From: Epiperipatus broadwayi
Lineage: Eukaryota > Onychophora > Udeonychophora > Euonychophora > Peripatidae
Direction of reading: 5' to 3'
Assembly: GCA_028023455.1 (NCBI GenBank)
Contig: JAQFVV010012531.1
Location: 2,110,001-2,174,000, forward strand
DNA: 64,000 nt
Part shown: positions 1 through 13,632 of the stretch, in pieces
Layout of the letters: each line of letters starts with the position of its first letter
Position numbering within the stretch: the first letter of the stretch is position 1
Program-made: the position numbers and the translations under genes
Notes under the pieces: generated by a model
What the model saw: the letters and a program-made list of their open reading frames with translations, nothing else
Database searches by the model: none
What the model was told of the DNA's origin: nothing

Positions 1-1330
1 GCTGTCATATAAAGATATTTTATATTATATCATATGACTTATTTTACATATAAATATTGATTGAATATCATTACTCAACTGGAAATATTCAAATTCATAA
101 AATTATAATATTTGAATACTTTTGGGTCAGACACCATGACATAGCAAAAATATACACAAAGATTATAATTTTCATAGCACATTCATTTATATATATAAAA
201 TTGGTATATTAAAACATGAAGTCAAAGCAAGTTTACTTTTCTTTCTTATGCTATTTGAATAAGTAATGAGCCTTGCTTGAATATAATATATAAAAGCCAA
301 ACATTTGCAGTTCTTTGCCAAGCATTTATCATCAGAACAAATAGAAATAGACAAAAAAAGTTCAATTTCTGTAATATCTGACTATTTTTATGTCTGCTAT
401 TGTGATAAAACATTTAGATAGATTGCAATGTATGTAAAAAAAAATTCATTACAAAAAAGTTGAATTGTTAAAAAATTAGGTCATTTCCTATATAATTCTC
501 ACTATGTATCAAATTTAAAAGGTAAAAAGTTTGCAATTCTATATTAAATATTTATTCTTAAAAGAAATGCCAACAACAAAAAACAATGGTGATGATTATT
601 TATTATCTGATCACGTTTATATTATGCTATCATGTTGTAGTAAACACAATCATAGGCTACAATTTACTATAGAAATTCATTTATAAAAAATTCTCAAAAA
701 ATAAAGTCAATGTGAAATAAACAACGGAGAATTATTCTAATATCAAACATTTTTACATTAACATGGATGCCTAAAGATTGCTATTGTGAATAGCGCAAAA
801 ACTTTAATGATAAAACTTATGTATTTTCAATATTTGATAAATGTGTTCCAAAGTTGTAGGTAATGAAAGCATGTATATTATAGAACAATTTATCAATTGT
901 TTCATATAGTATGATAGTTGTAGTAAAAATATATTATGCAGGATTATTGGAGCTGATATCTATTCGACGTTCAATATTGCATTTGCAAATTTTTTTGGTT
1001 TTAAGTAAATGTAATTAATAAACTTAAATTTATTTATTATTAATATTATTTTTTTAATAATATACTAAAAAATTACACTCAATAAAAGTTTTCTTTGATT
1101 AATAAATATTTTTAAAACAACAAGCGCAATAATATTTTTTAGACTTTACCCTTTTTACTGTTATAATTATTTCAGTAATTTTGTTAATCAAAATAATAAA
1201 AATTCCTAATTCCCAAAACCCATGTTTCTTTTCTTCTTTTTTCTCTTTTTATTCATTGACAAAACAAAATTGTTTTTATCTACCTCATATTAAATTATAA
1301 TATTCAACCAATATAATGGAATTTTTTAAT

Positions 1331-1520
1331 ATAGTGCTTAATGCATATATTTGCAATGCTCATGATGCAGAATTTGAATCCTTGTAAAGTTTGGAATGTA
1401 ACTGAACATTTCCAAACAATTTTAAGATTTTATTTCAGATAGCTGACTCAAATTATCCAGCTATCCAATAGTTGGTTGCTAAGTGGGAATCTGAACAATT
1501 TAAATCTTCTGCACTATACA
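1331..1520 (+). mobile_element. Degenerate tRNA-derived SINE (family C)
   Basis: Contains a box-B-like GAATTTGAATCCTTG and a downstream body (CATCCAATTG...-like, AGTTGGTTGCTAAGTGGGAA) that resembles the copies at 11.4 and 32.0 kb. Heavily diverged; ends are approximate. Confidence 0.35.
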
Positions 1521-2582
1521 TCAATTTTGTAGAGCCATATTGAAGAATGTCTTAGCCATAATGTAGCATATTAAGACATCTATTTTCACAAAAAAATTGT
1601 TCAAGTGAATTTATTAGAATTTATATTCTAATCTTATTTCAAAATAATGTAAGTAAATAAAAAAAACAAAACAATAAAAGTAAACTAAAATGATATTAAT
1701 AATTAGTGTATGGCAGTTGCTTGAAGATTATGTGATGTTTGAACACCAGTAGTAGAAAGATGTTTTTAAGAACTAAAAGTTTCTTAATTGGAGCTCAATT
1801 TAAAAACATTTAATCTTACAAATATTTTCTTATTGATGTACAGATTTCTTAACAATCATTTTTGTTCCTAATTTATGTCTTTTTCTTATAGAATATTCAA
1901 TAAAATAGTCCAGTTTACTATATCAAAAACCTTAAAATTAATAAAACAAATTTTAATATTTTCTTCTTCTACATATTTTTCAACAATTGTTTTTATTTAA
2001 TACTTCAGTTTCAAATCTTGTGTTATTTCTATTTCAAATTTTAAACCGTCTTTCAGATGAAATCATGGCTTATCTATTAAAAACATTTTTATTTATGATT
2101 CTCAGAAATATATTAGCAGTATGTAAATTAATAGTTGATCTAAAGTCATTACATTTTAGGCAGTATTTTTTTTCTCAAATGCTGTCATAATTTATTAGGA
2201 AAATCTAATGGCCAGTTGCCAGAATTATAAATTATATATAAACATCAAATAATTCTTTAAGCTCTTTTCCACATAGACTTAGTCCTTTATTTGAGATCTC
2301 ATCAGTTCCTTGAGCTTGATTAACTCCAAATCATAGACTTTACTAAGGTGAAGCCCATTCTGACTTAATTGCTAAGATTTTTCTCATATTTCTACTATAT
2401 CGTTTCACTTTATTAATAACCTATTATTTATTTTCTACAATAATTACTTTGGTTCTGGTGCTTTACTTTTCCATATTAAATATTTTTAATTTTTTTTATG
2501 TTAAATCTTTTGTATATATTTTTTATTTTTCTTTCCAAAAAATCTTTTGTGCAATTATGTATTCTCTATTTTTTTTCTAACC

Positions 2583-2722
2583 AACTTGCTATCCATTAGT
2601 CGAGCGTTGTTAGCCGAGAGGTCATCACACCCGCCTTGCAAGCAAGTAGTTGGTTGCAGACGGGTTCGCGTCCCGGCCGATGCTATGACATATGAGAAAA
2701 AAGAACAAACTTGCTATCCATT
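2583..2722 (+). mobile_element. tRNA-derived SINE with 15-bp target-site duplication
   Basis: The 110-bp insert (2598-2707) starts with a tRNA-like head: box A GTTAGCCGAGAGGTCA and box B GACGGGTTCGCGTCCCG, a perfect T-arm. It ends in GACATATGAG followed by an A-rich tail. It is flanked by identical 15-bp direct repeats, AACTTGCTATCCATT, at 2583-2597 and 2708-2722. This is the hallmark of LINE-mediated retroposition and sets the ends exactly. The head looks like a class II tRNA (Leu/Ser-like GCCGAGNGGTC with a long variable region), although an anticodon-like CTTGCAA is present. The intact duplication suggests a fairly recent insertion. Confidence 0.85.
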
Positions 2723-4269
2723 TCATTTCCTTATCTCAGTATTAATTATCTGATTAATAAACCAAAATTGTCCCACTCCATCCTTTTTTCTTTTACCTTT
2801 TTTATAATCTACCAATATTTCAGATTTTTAAAGATTGTTTTTGAATTATTTTCACTTTTGATTTGGATTTAATATTTTGTCCATACTTTTTTTTTTGTTA
2901 ATCTAACAAATTCAAAATGTTTGAATCTGGTACTATTGTAATTCTTAAATTATTTGTTTATTGTTAACATTTTTTTGTGATTTAATACTATAATAGAATG
3001 AACTTGAGAACTAAAGATCTTTTTATCATAGTTGAACCTGTGACTTTCAATGTTTCAACATCACACAATCTCTCAAACATTTTACCATTTATATATTCAT
3101 TGTTGCATCTGTAAAAAATTATCAGCTCTATCATATTTCACTTTTTAGTTTTAACGTATTCTCTTCCATTGTTTTATCATTTTCCCCACATCCTACTAAA
3201 GTTTTTTAATTTCATTATTATTTAGTGTTACTCTAAAATAATTCCCAAAAGTCTGGTGGTTCTTCAACAATTTATTATTTATAAGTGATTTTTATAAAAC
3301 TTTTTTACTAATCCATTGTGCCTGCTGCTACTCCCAGAATTCCAAACTCTTAACTCTCTTTGATTCTGTTTAGTCTAGTCTAAATTTAGTATTCATTTAT
3401 TAATTTTATTAAATAATTGTTAAAAAAAAAGTTTCTGAAATTAATTTTTATGTGTTGATTTCTGTTTTCCTCAAGCTATCTCTTCTATGAATTGACATTG
3501 TGTGTGTTTTGGCTTCATCATATCAGGGTGTTTTAAATGATTTGTGGCTTATTGCACTAAGATTATTTAAATTAAGGTAGATTAAACATGTACATTTATA
3601 TTTTCTCTTATTCATAGTTACGAATCCCTAGGGTACTGATCCTTAGCTAACTCTAGAGCAATAACAGTTAATTTATATATAGATTGGGTATATGGTTGTG
3701 TTTGGAAATTCAAATGGTTTTTTTGGCTGCACAAAGATCAAGATCACCCCTAAAAATCATTGACTAACTTTATTTACATACATTAGAAATTAATTTATAG
3801 TTGGTCTGCACACTCATGGTAACCATATGACCAGAGTATTGATGATGATCAGCATATATCAGGATCACACCATTTATTTTATTATGAAAGATATTTTAGC
3901 ACTTAAGTATGTGTATGCAGATGATTATTTTATATGTTCTAAGTTTGGTAGTGGTTAGATATTTAGTCTATGTTATGATATTGAACCTCTTTTAGATCCA
4001 ATCCCAAGGGATGATTGTTGATCATTCATGTTTAATGCTGGTGACATAACTTACAATTATTGTAACTACTTATTTTATTCAATGTTGATTATCTTATGCT
4101 ACTTTTATTTCCTGTGACTATTCAGAGGAGACATTGATTTACCATCTCATCATCTTACTTCTATCATCTGTTCCATTACAATATATATAAACAATATATT
4201 TAAACCTTTTATTCCACCAGCCTTTTTGAAACATGAATAAAGATATCCGAAAAAAAAAAAAAGACCTCC

Positions 4270-4455
4270 AATTAATCCAGGTCACAGTCTCCCACAAATA
4301 TATCTTCACCATTTGTTCAATATGTATTAATATCAAATCATTATAACTTTATCTACAACTGTCAAATTTATTTCACTCAGATTTTTGATATTATCCACTT
4401 CAAATGAAATACAATAATGATTATTAATAATCATTTATTAAGCTAGAAATTGTCA
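4270..4455 (+). repeat. Dispersed relative of the 362-bp tandem repeat
   Basis: The run GTCACAGTCTCCCACAAATA ... CTGTCAAATTTATTTC ... TTATTAAGCTAGAAATTGTC matches, in order and spacing, CACAATCTCTCACA ... GTCAAATTTACCGCCC ... TTATTAGACTAGAGATTA inside the 13.6-14.4 kb tandem array. It is single-copy here. Boundaries are approximate. Confidence 0.5.
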
Positions 4456-4783
4456 TGTTATTTGGTAACTCATTTATTAACTTTAAAAATTAACTATCTT
4501 TTATTTTATTAAAACACAATCACATAATATTACTAAAAACCAGTGTCATCTTTATTTTTTCCCATGTGTTTTATCTGTAAATATATTTAAATTTTGTGAC
4601 CACAAATTCTTGAAACGTATGAGGTAAAAACATCTGTAAAAGGATAAAACTTTGATTTATAGAGAAAACTGGAATACATAATATATTTAGAACATTTATC
4701 TAAAAAATACACAAAAAGCAAAGCATTGTATTATTAGTAATTATAAGAAAAGGAAAAAAATAAAACCATAATATAGTTAAATA

Positions 4784-5160
4784 TTTGCTGATGATATGGC
4801 AATATTTGTATATAGTAAAGATGAGTTCAATAGAAAGTAGCTTGGGGAAAGTGATGAAAGTAAATGCAAATAAAATTAAAGCAGTGAATGGAAATAATTA
4901 GTGAAAAGATTAAGAATCAGTATCAGATATGAAGTTATAGAATATATGGATACATTTATGTATTTGGGAAGGTGAATAACTGCTGATTGAACTTGTGGTA
5001 AAAAATTAGAGTGAGAAAGGCTTTTAATAAAGATATGAGATTATTTTGTACACAATTGAAAATATCATTTAAGAAATAAATTGTTAAATGTTGCTAGAAA
5101 AGAAAAAGAAACAATTGGAAACTTTAGAGATTTAGATTTGGAGCAGAATGAAAAAGATAA
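4784..5160 (+). pseudogene. Fossil non-LTR reverse transcriptase fragment
   Basis: One frame reads FADDMAIFVYSKDEF followed by a stop. Further on, with frameshifts, it reads RYEVIEYMDTFMYLGR. FADD is RT motif C with both aspartates, and the FxYLGR stretch is the usual downstream motif of LINE-type RTs. Several stops interrupt it. It is not the same subfamily as the element at 17.9-22.8 kb, which reads FAHD here. Only the C-terminal half of an RT domain is visible. Long dead. Confidence 0.6.
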
Positions 5161-7559
5161 ACTGAAAAGTTAAGATCATAAACGTTGTACCGGTCATTAT
5201 TGTATGTTCGTCTAACAAGATCTAGCATCTAGGCAAAAGTACCTTGAGTCCAATCATGTGCAAGATACACAAGTCTGGAACAATCATGAACTCTGCCCTA
5301 TTGTCTATTTTCCAGATCTATAACATTACTAACAACATTTCTGATGATAACAAATGAAATTTTATTCATTCCTGTCCCGGAGCAACAGCAGAGAAACAAG
5401 AGATCTATAGAGAATGGTAATACTACTAGGCTTCGTACCCATGCCCCCAACAGAATGAAATAGCTTAAGATTATAATTAGACTTTTCATCAAGATTCATT
5501 AATAAATCTAGGTTGGCCTGAAGTCAATGGAAATGAGCTATATATAACGCAATCCATTTAACGATGTGTATGCATAAATGAAAAGGCAAAACAGAATTAA
5601 ATACTAATTATATGGTTAATAATTTATTAATATTAATTAGAAAAATGAATAAACAAATAATATACAATTTAATAAACAGTCGCGAATCTATTTACCTATG
5701 AATGCTGATTTGCGTATTGAAGGAATTACATAATAGCACATAAGTTAATGATTAAATAATACCCAAATCTGCAATTGAATACGATGATAAAAAAAATGTA
5801 CAGATAGTCAAAAGATACAGCCTAATATGCTAAGAGTAAATACCAATTTTACCATATTATATAACTTGGACGCTATGAATATTTTATGAAAAATAAGTGA
5901 CCTTAAAAACAGATAAATGGGATATGTTACATCAATTTACTATAGTTCATTTGAACCACACACGAAAATATTTTATAATTTACATTATTTACTTAAATAG
6001 ACATTAGACCTTAAAATGTTCAAACAGAAAAGTTATTTGTATTTTATTCTATTCTTTTCTGACTGGAGAGGATTTATTGTTTGTTAGCACGCTCAACATT
6101 GTTTCAATGAGAGGGCGGGTAGCTTAAATAAGCTTTAAAATGACATTCCCTAACTTATAATATAAACAAAAATATGAGACAGATTTAGAAATCATGGCAT
6201 TACATCTTACAGATTTAAAATGGTCAAACATTTTAGGATGAACACTTCATCAATTTTATAAGAATATGAAATGTGCCTGTACACATGACAGGTCAGTATT
6301 ATTTGAAAAGGGGATGGCATAGGAATACCATGGTCTCTTTTTTTTTTCAGTGTTAACCCATGCAGAGCCTAAACAACCACCTGACAATATCCTGGAGTCA
6401 GTGCTTCCAAACCCCATTCATGAATTTGCCATAAGTAAAAGAATCCCATTTCTCCAGGTTTTAAGTTTGACAAAGCAAATGAGGAAATTTTGTAACATTA
6501 TCTAAGCCAAGCAATGCTAATAATAAAAAATAAATCAGGTTCTTAATGATGCTGATATGTGGATTAAGGCCCTCATAATTTAATAGAATCTAGTGTAATG
6601 ATATGAAATAATTTGATCACTCTTGAAAGGTATGCAAATGACATTTAATATTAGTTAGGATGTCACAACATAAAAGAGGGAATATTGTTTCTTCATTACA
6701 CAAATATTAATACACTAACTAGTAATTAATTCCATAAATAATTACCATGCTAGATGGCATGATGGGCAAATGATTGACCATATAATAAAAAAAACAGCAA
6801 AGGTAAGGTCATTAAGTTTACTTTAAAATATAATATGAAAATAAAATCAATAGCATGAATATGGTAATAAAGTGATAGATTAAATGTAGCAGCGAATAAT
6901 CTGCCACTAAGCAAATAAAATAACTTAAAAAATATTATTCAATCGAGTGAACTTTAGTTAGGTAAGAAAGCTTACATTTACAATTTAACATCCCATAATA
7001 TCGAGGATATATAATAACAAAATTTAGGATCGGTTCGCTAGATTGAACTATTAGCATATTAAATTAAATGATACAAAATGTATAACATTGAAATTAAAAG
7101 TTTGCCACATTTAAAATATTAAAAATAGAAATTGTGAAACCCAGTAAAGAAATGCATTAAAAAAAAATAAAGTTATATATTCGTGCATTAGATTTTTATA
7201 ACCGAAAGAGAAAGTCATTACTTTATAGAATTGTTACAATTAGCATTACGATGCCATGTTTAAATAGAAAAAGAATTGTATTATAAATGAATTAGGTTTT
7301 AAAATGAAAGTTTTGAAAGAGTTCATATTAGCGGCATGATTAGGATTTTACCTTCCATTACTTGATGTTTTGACGTTCGTACGGATTGGTAAGTATAAAA
7401 TTGCAAAATGAGGAAAACATGGTTAGCAAGGCAAAGTTTTGAAAAATAATGGCTGGCATCTTGAGATAGTTAGTTCAGCATTTAAATTAGGCAGTCCATA
7501 AATGGAGATGGTAGGTGAGCATAGCAGTATGGAAATGATTTTTTTGGAGAAGAAAGGGG

Positions 7560-7735
7560 AAGCAAATTTAGTCCCTCTACTCCGGATTCATATTTCAATA
7601 TGTAAATTGACTTGGGTCTGTTCTGCAACACTGATTGAAATGGCGCACTAAGAGCTTAGCCTAAAATTTCGGCTCTATTTATATGTTAGCAAGACCTTCT
7701 TGAATGTTCTTTCTTTCCACTTGATAAGGCCCGGA
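7560..7735 (-). promoter_or_regulatory. Possible TATA-type promoter, LTR- or TE-derived
   Basis: On the - strand a canonical ATATAAATAG (7675-7684) is followed by GAGCCGAAATTTTAGGC and then less AT-rich sequence. This arrangement is typical of an LTR or TE leader, and local GC is above background. No ORF with recognisable domains follows on the - strand down to about 5.2 kb, so this may be a promoter relic. Chance TATA matches are common in AT-rich DNA. Confidence 0.25.
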
Positions 7736-9922
7736 TGTCCATTAACTGGCATGAATGCACTTATTGTTTATTTTCAATGATAATGCAACAAGTTCTAGAG
7801 AGTATTGTTTTAATCTATTTCAAGAATGGAAATAGATTCAAAAGGTATAATTTTCATTAACATTTTGTTTGCTAAGGGATTTTAATTTATTAATTACCCT
7901 TTTTAAATTAAATCTAGAATATTCTTTTATTTATAAGTTTCAGAGTTATTTTAATTACTCTCTAGAACTTTCTTTGGTATTGCATCATAAAATAAAATAC
8001 GTGAACTATAAAATAAATATACATAATATTTAATTATGAAAATTATATTTTTAGTAATATCCAACACACATACATGATTATTTAAAAGGAATAGAAATTT
8101 AAATATTTCCAACTTAAAATTATTAAATATTCTTTTATAATAAAACGTTTAACTTATAAAAGTACAAAAACAAAGGAGGGTTTTAAAACTTGTATGTGTG
8201 TCCTTTCACTCTCTAGTGATTTACTACATATAGCTGGGTTTAAACCTCTGAATCAAGGTTTTGAATCACCAGGCAGTGAACAAAAATGTGTGTAACATAT
8301 TTTCCACTTCAATGTAAAAGTGTTAAAAAGAGCAAATGAAAAATTATTTTATGAAGAAATTATGAAAAGAAAGTGGAACTAAATTAATCATGTTCTTAGA
8401 GGAATTATGAAAGATATATTTAAAGGGATTGTGGAAGATATGAAAAAAAAAAAAAAGGAATTGGGAAAGACATTGATTGTCAATGGGAAATAGCTGTGAT
8501 ATTTTGAAAAGTAGAACAAGTGATAGAAAAACACGGAAAGTATAATTTGTTTTGTATTGGGATTTAATTTTTTGTAGGTGGCAAATTTTGCAAGTCTTAC
8601 ATATTGTAATCTTTTATACAATAGCCTTAATTTATAACTAATTGATGGGCTAAAAAAAATCAAAGTCTGCACATAATTTTAAGAGTAAACAATTTTTCAA
8701 TCAAGAATTATCATTATTTAATTCAAATAAATTCCATATCAGATAAGTAGCATAATTTTTAGGATAAAAGTGGGAAAAAACTAGAAATGAAACATTTTTT
8801 TCTTCTGTGATTACTTGATTCTCAGTCATAGATATTAGGCCTAAAACATACACTGAATCTATACATAATGGTATAATGTTTTCCTCTAACTCAAACTTAA
8901 AATTATCCATATATTTAGTTCACCATTCAACTTAGATTAGAAATTTATGATCTAATTTAATTATCAGTGCATCTCTCACTTAAATTTCACTACATGACTA
9001 TCCACTAGTGTAAAAAAAAAAAAAAAAAGACCATTTTCCTTTTCTCGCTATATACATACATTTTGAAAACAACTTTCACCTATTAGATGAGCTATAGACA
9101 TAACATATTTGATCTCAACATCCATAATTTATACATCACAAATACAACTTGTTTGATTTTTCAAATCAAATTTCATAGCAATCAAATTAACTCTCTACTT
9201 TGTCCAATTCCATGTTTATAGGGTACAAATTATGTATGCATTTATGTTTAATTAAAAAGCTGGTGTATATTAATCTTTAAATGGATTTTAAAAATGATTA
9301 GAAGCAATAGTTTATGCTTTTAAGTTATGAGTGCAATAATTCTTGATACTTGTACATGAAATTGTAATAATATGATTTTACTCATATTTTATATTTTAGT
9401 TAGAGATTGAATGATAGTTCAAGATTTTTAATAAAATTTAGAGGATTATATTGCAAATTGTGAAAGATTTGATTGGTAACAAATATTTATCATACACATT
9501 AATCAATACTATAAGTATATTCATTAGATTTCACATCTGGCTCATTATATATGTATTAATGTGAATACATATAAATTATCTCAACATTTTATAAGATGTG
9601 AACATTAAAGCAATGATGGTCTAAATACTATATATGTATATGACTAATTGTTAAAATATTTAATCTTTGAAATCATACTTTGATAAAAACTTATAAATAG
9701 AAATTTCTATTGTTTCTATATGAATGTTGAAGTGTTTCAAGTCTTTAGCTTACTTTAGGAATGGAGATTTTCATGAAATATTTATATAGAGAATTACTGT
9801 GGGAAGTTTTATATTGAGTGATGGGAAAAAAACATGTTGCAAATCTATAAAAGTTGTTGATGATTGCAAATATTTATCGCTATATTAGTTAATTTATTAC
9901 ACACACATATAGGGGTAGAATA

Positions 9923-10211
9923 TCAGTAATCTGAATACCTATTATTCCAAATTTTGATTATCCAGACCAAATTTTAACGTGAACTTTAATCTTTTACAAT
10001 AAATAAATTAGTTTGAATACACATTTGTAAATGAAACTGGGAGGGGGGGGGTAACTAGCCATAAATTAATAAATATAATTGTAGTAAGCTGCTAATTTTA
10101 TCCCAATCTTTGGATAATTGGGTTAGCAATGAAGGTGAAAAGATCTGTTTTTGAAATCAAAAAAAGTTCACAAATCAAAAGCTCTGGAATCAGGGATTTT
10201 GGATTAATGAT
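9923..10211 (+). mobile_element. Tigger/pogo-like MITE
   Basis: Left end ATCAGTAATCTGAATACC...ATTCCA and right end, reversed, ATCATTAATCCAAAATCCCTG...TTCCAG form imperfect terminal inverted repeats of about 40 bp. The wording resembles pogo/Tigger ends (CAGTAATCC...). The interior has no ORF and contains an 8-G run. A related internal segment recurs near 34.7-34.86 kb. Confidence 0.4.
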
Positions 10212-10684
10212 GTTTTATCTACTTATATATATATCATGCATTAGATTAGTTTGATAATCTATCTATGAGCCTTTTTTTAACATTTAAAAAAAAACCCCAC
10301 AGTTATGAAATTTCCTGGAATTTCAATTGCAAATATCATCTGAATAAATGCATGTAATGACTGCCTGCATCTTCTATTTCCAATCTTTGCTTGTCTCTAT
10401 TTTTTAATATGAAATCTGATTAAATTGTCAGTTATATTCAATTTTTCTATTTCCCATGGGCTCTATTAATGTCCATCTTTTCACAAAAGCTAAATTTTTA
10501 AGAATTAATTTTTTTATTTTTTGCGCTTGTATGTGTATAAAAAATATATATATATTAATCAAAATACTCTGGAATAAACTCTACAATATTCAATATACCA
10601 ATATATGTATAAAACTATAGATAGCGTATGGCAGTGTATGCCATCCTTAGTAGCATTTAACTGTTATATATATTATACCATTTA

Positions 10685-11346
10685 TAAAGACATATTTTGC
10701 GAATTCATCCGTGTAAGATTTTAATTAGATATTCCGTTTCGTTTTGTTCTCACAAGTGCCCCCAACTGGGAAATGAATACTATATAATTGTAGAGGCGCT
10801 GTAAACATTGTCTATAAAAATAGCTATAGAGGCACTGTAAACAGTGTCTATAAAGATAATTGTAGAGGCGCTGTAAACAGTGTTCACAATAATTGTTAAA
10901 GTTCCACAACTAGAAAAAAACAGGTGCATAAAATTGAACAAATTGAAAAATAAATAAACAGCAAAGAAAAATTCTGAGAATCTTCAAATTAATTTGTTTT
11001 CCCAAAAACTTTTCCAAATAGGAGGAAGTGTACATGTGTTATCACATTTATTGGTATTTTAATAGCTTTTCTGATCTTACATTAGTGTAGAATTTCACAT
11101 CTGGATAGGATCCTGCTCTTAGAAAAATCAATATTGGAACCTGAATCCATAGCATGGATTGAGAATGCTGATGATGGGGTATGTTGCTTCACTGCATTAG
11201 CATGTTCATCCCTTCTAGTACTGATGTGATGATTGCTCATACCCTTATAAGAAGACTGACAAATGCCATATGAAATTCCATAAACTTTTTGAGCCTCAAA
11301 AGGGATTGAATTAAAATCTTACACGGATGAACCCGCAAAATGTCTT
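10685..11346 (+). mobile_element. Non-autonomous DNA transposon with about 37-bp TIRs
   Basis: AAAGACATATTTTGCGAATT...CATCCGTGTAAGATTTTAATT at 10685 is mirrored by AATTAAAATCTTACACGGAT...CGCAAAATGTCTTTT near 11305-11346. The TIRs are about 90 percent identical by eye and about 660 bp apart. No transposase ORF is present. A short TTATA-like duplication may flank it. A 36-bp minisatellite sits just inside the left end. Confidence 0.7.
10791..10896 (+). repeat. 36-bp minisatellite, about 3 units
   Basis: Units start at 10791, 10827 and 10863, each TAGAGGCGCTGTAAACA(G/T)TG (second unit GGCACTG) followed by TCTATAAARATA-like sequence. The - strand open frame across it merely reads out the repeat (RLYNYLYRHCLQ-like) and is not a gene. 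Confidence 0.85.
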
Positions 11347-11423
11347 TTATATCTGTAATTCATGAAAACATTCCTATGAATATTATACTATTTATATATA
11401 CTGTATACTATTTATATGAAATA

Positions 11424-11590
11424 TGTCATGGCGTAATGGTTGACACATCTGCATGCTTTACACTGTAATTTTAGATTTGAATTTGATTTCTATAGCCAGT
11501 TCAATTAATCATCCAATTGTTGATCAGTAAATGGATATTTAATTATTCTTGGCTAAACAATAAAATAAATAAGGATAATTAAGAGCTTTC
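11424..11590 (+). mobile_element. Degenerate tRNA-derived SINE (family C)
   Basis: Box-A-like ATGGCGTAATGGTTGACAC, then box-B-like TAGATTTGAATTTGATTTC, and a body containing CATCCAATTGTTGATCAGTA. The same order is seen at 32.03 kb. No TSD recognised. Confidence 0.5.
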
Positions 11591-13632
11591 ATCTTCTCAC
11601 TGTCTGTCTAGACAAGTGAATATTGTCCTTTGCTTTATTATTTTTTTTTTACTAAAAAGATTGCAGAAAAGCATGTGCCCTGCATGAATCATATAAAAGA
11701 CATTTTACTTTTTTACTTATTATAATAATATATGTATAATTGTTCATAATCTTAGTTTTATGACAGAAATGTTTTCATTATTTGGTTAAATTTTTTTATT
11801 TATTATTTAGACTGGATAACACTGCTGGCCTCTATTATAATTAGTAAATTATGACAATTTATACAAATTTGCTTTCCTCTCATCAGCCATGCATATGATA
11901 CTATGAAAAATCTTGTTGGTGATTGCATGCACAAATACTGAGGTTCAAGATTGGAGTATAGTTGATTTTTAAAGCAAGGTGAACACTGCCATAATCCAGC
12001 TTCCCATCTTTATTGGGTAACTAAAGTAGCATTTATATAATCATATGCAGGCTAAGGCTCCTTTAACAACACCTCATAGGAAAGCAGTTAAGGGAAAGAC
12101 AGTATCTAAGATTTCAAATTGCTGACTGATGAAGCTTTGATACAGTTGTATATCCTTGTTTTACTCTCTTAGAAATACTTAGATGTTCATTTAGCAATTA
12201 GTATTAATGATCAGCTGGTTTGATTATGAGTTGTCTAATTAAAAGAAAAATCCTAAACCTAATTATCATTTTAAAAATAAATAAAGTTTTATTCAGACTG
12301 AATTCAAATCCAGATCATAGTAATGAGATATTAAGTATTACCAATACATTATGAAAGAGTTCTTTTAAAAAAATTTGATTAATGAAAAATTTATGTAAAA
12401 AGTTTTATTTGTGTGTATCATTAAATTAAGAACTTCATTATTTATAAGTTTTTAATTCATTTAATTTGTATCTTTTATTTGTTTTTATATAAATAAAGTG
12501 TATTATATATCTCTATTGAGCTAATATGCCATAAGATAATATGAGTAGAAAAAAACATTAATGGTGAAAATAAGTCCAGTTATTTTTAAGTAGAAAGCAG
12601 TAAAAGAGGGTCAATTCTGATAGTATAGAAAAAACTCTATAATGCAGCTCTAACTATTTGTGAGGGTAAAGGCATCGTATGTTTATTCTCTTGAAGCTGC
12701 AATACTGTCTGTGATTGTACTTAGGGATAGATAATATTATAATTTAATTTTGTTTTTCCATCTTATTATAGAATCTCTATCAAAGATATTTGATTTGTGC
12801 TTGATCTTTTATTATACTACATCCTGCTAATGCCATCAATTGATAGCCACTGGTGACTTTTCCCTGTACCCAAAGATGAAAGTGACAGACTCGTAATAAA
12901 TTGTTTTTGATTCCTAGTCTAAAAAATAAATTCATTTGTTCACTTAATATAAACTGTGCTCACTCTGCTATTTTAGGGGTTGGACATAATTTGACTTCCT
13001 GAACAACTGACTCTATATTAGATAAAAGAACATTAGTGTTTGATTAATGAGTTTTTTTTTTCCTTTAAAAAAATTATTGTCATTGAAAAATGTGATGTTT
13101 TATTAATATCTGCCAGGAAATTAGTGAATTTAAGTATTTGTAAGTTTTTAATTTATTAAAGCATATCTTCTGTTGTTTATATATATATTTATTGGAATAA
13201 AAAGAAAATGTAAATATATATAGTAAATATTATATGTATGTATTAAGGTACTATACTCATGAGGTAATATGGATAGAGAAGACATATAAAACTAACGTTA
13301 ATAGGATATAAACATGATCTTATTTTTTTAATGAAATAATTAACTACTTAAAGCTAGAAGGATGAGAGATAGTGACTTATTCTTAGAAAGAGATAAACTT
13401 TTTGTTAAATAAAGAGATAAAAAAAATCAAAATTAGATTATGATTTTATATAAAAATGATAAACAATCAAATGTGAAGAAATAATATATTTGAAAATGCA
13501 TTGTGAATTGGCAAAATGGTTTTTCCAAAAAACATTGTCAAACAACAATACAAAATGGTATGAAACAAAGAGATTATGATAGATTTTATTAAAAGACCCT
13601 CTGTTAGAACTATTAATTTTATTAGTCATTTA

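Noticed and set aside
8388-8910. 94- and 69-codon - strand frames
   Set aside because: Phe/Ile/Tyr-rich products of AT-rich DNA, with poly-Phe from an A run; no recognisable motif, no splice context.
10721-10909. 62-codon frame with CLQRLYNYLY repeats
   Set aside because: The repetition is the 36-bp minisatellite read through; no gene.
12420-13200. Apparent duplication of about 700 bp (TAAGTTTTTAATTYATT near 12445 and 13140)
   Set aside because: Similarity is short and AT-rich; it could not be extended convincingly by eye.
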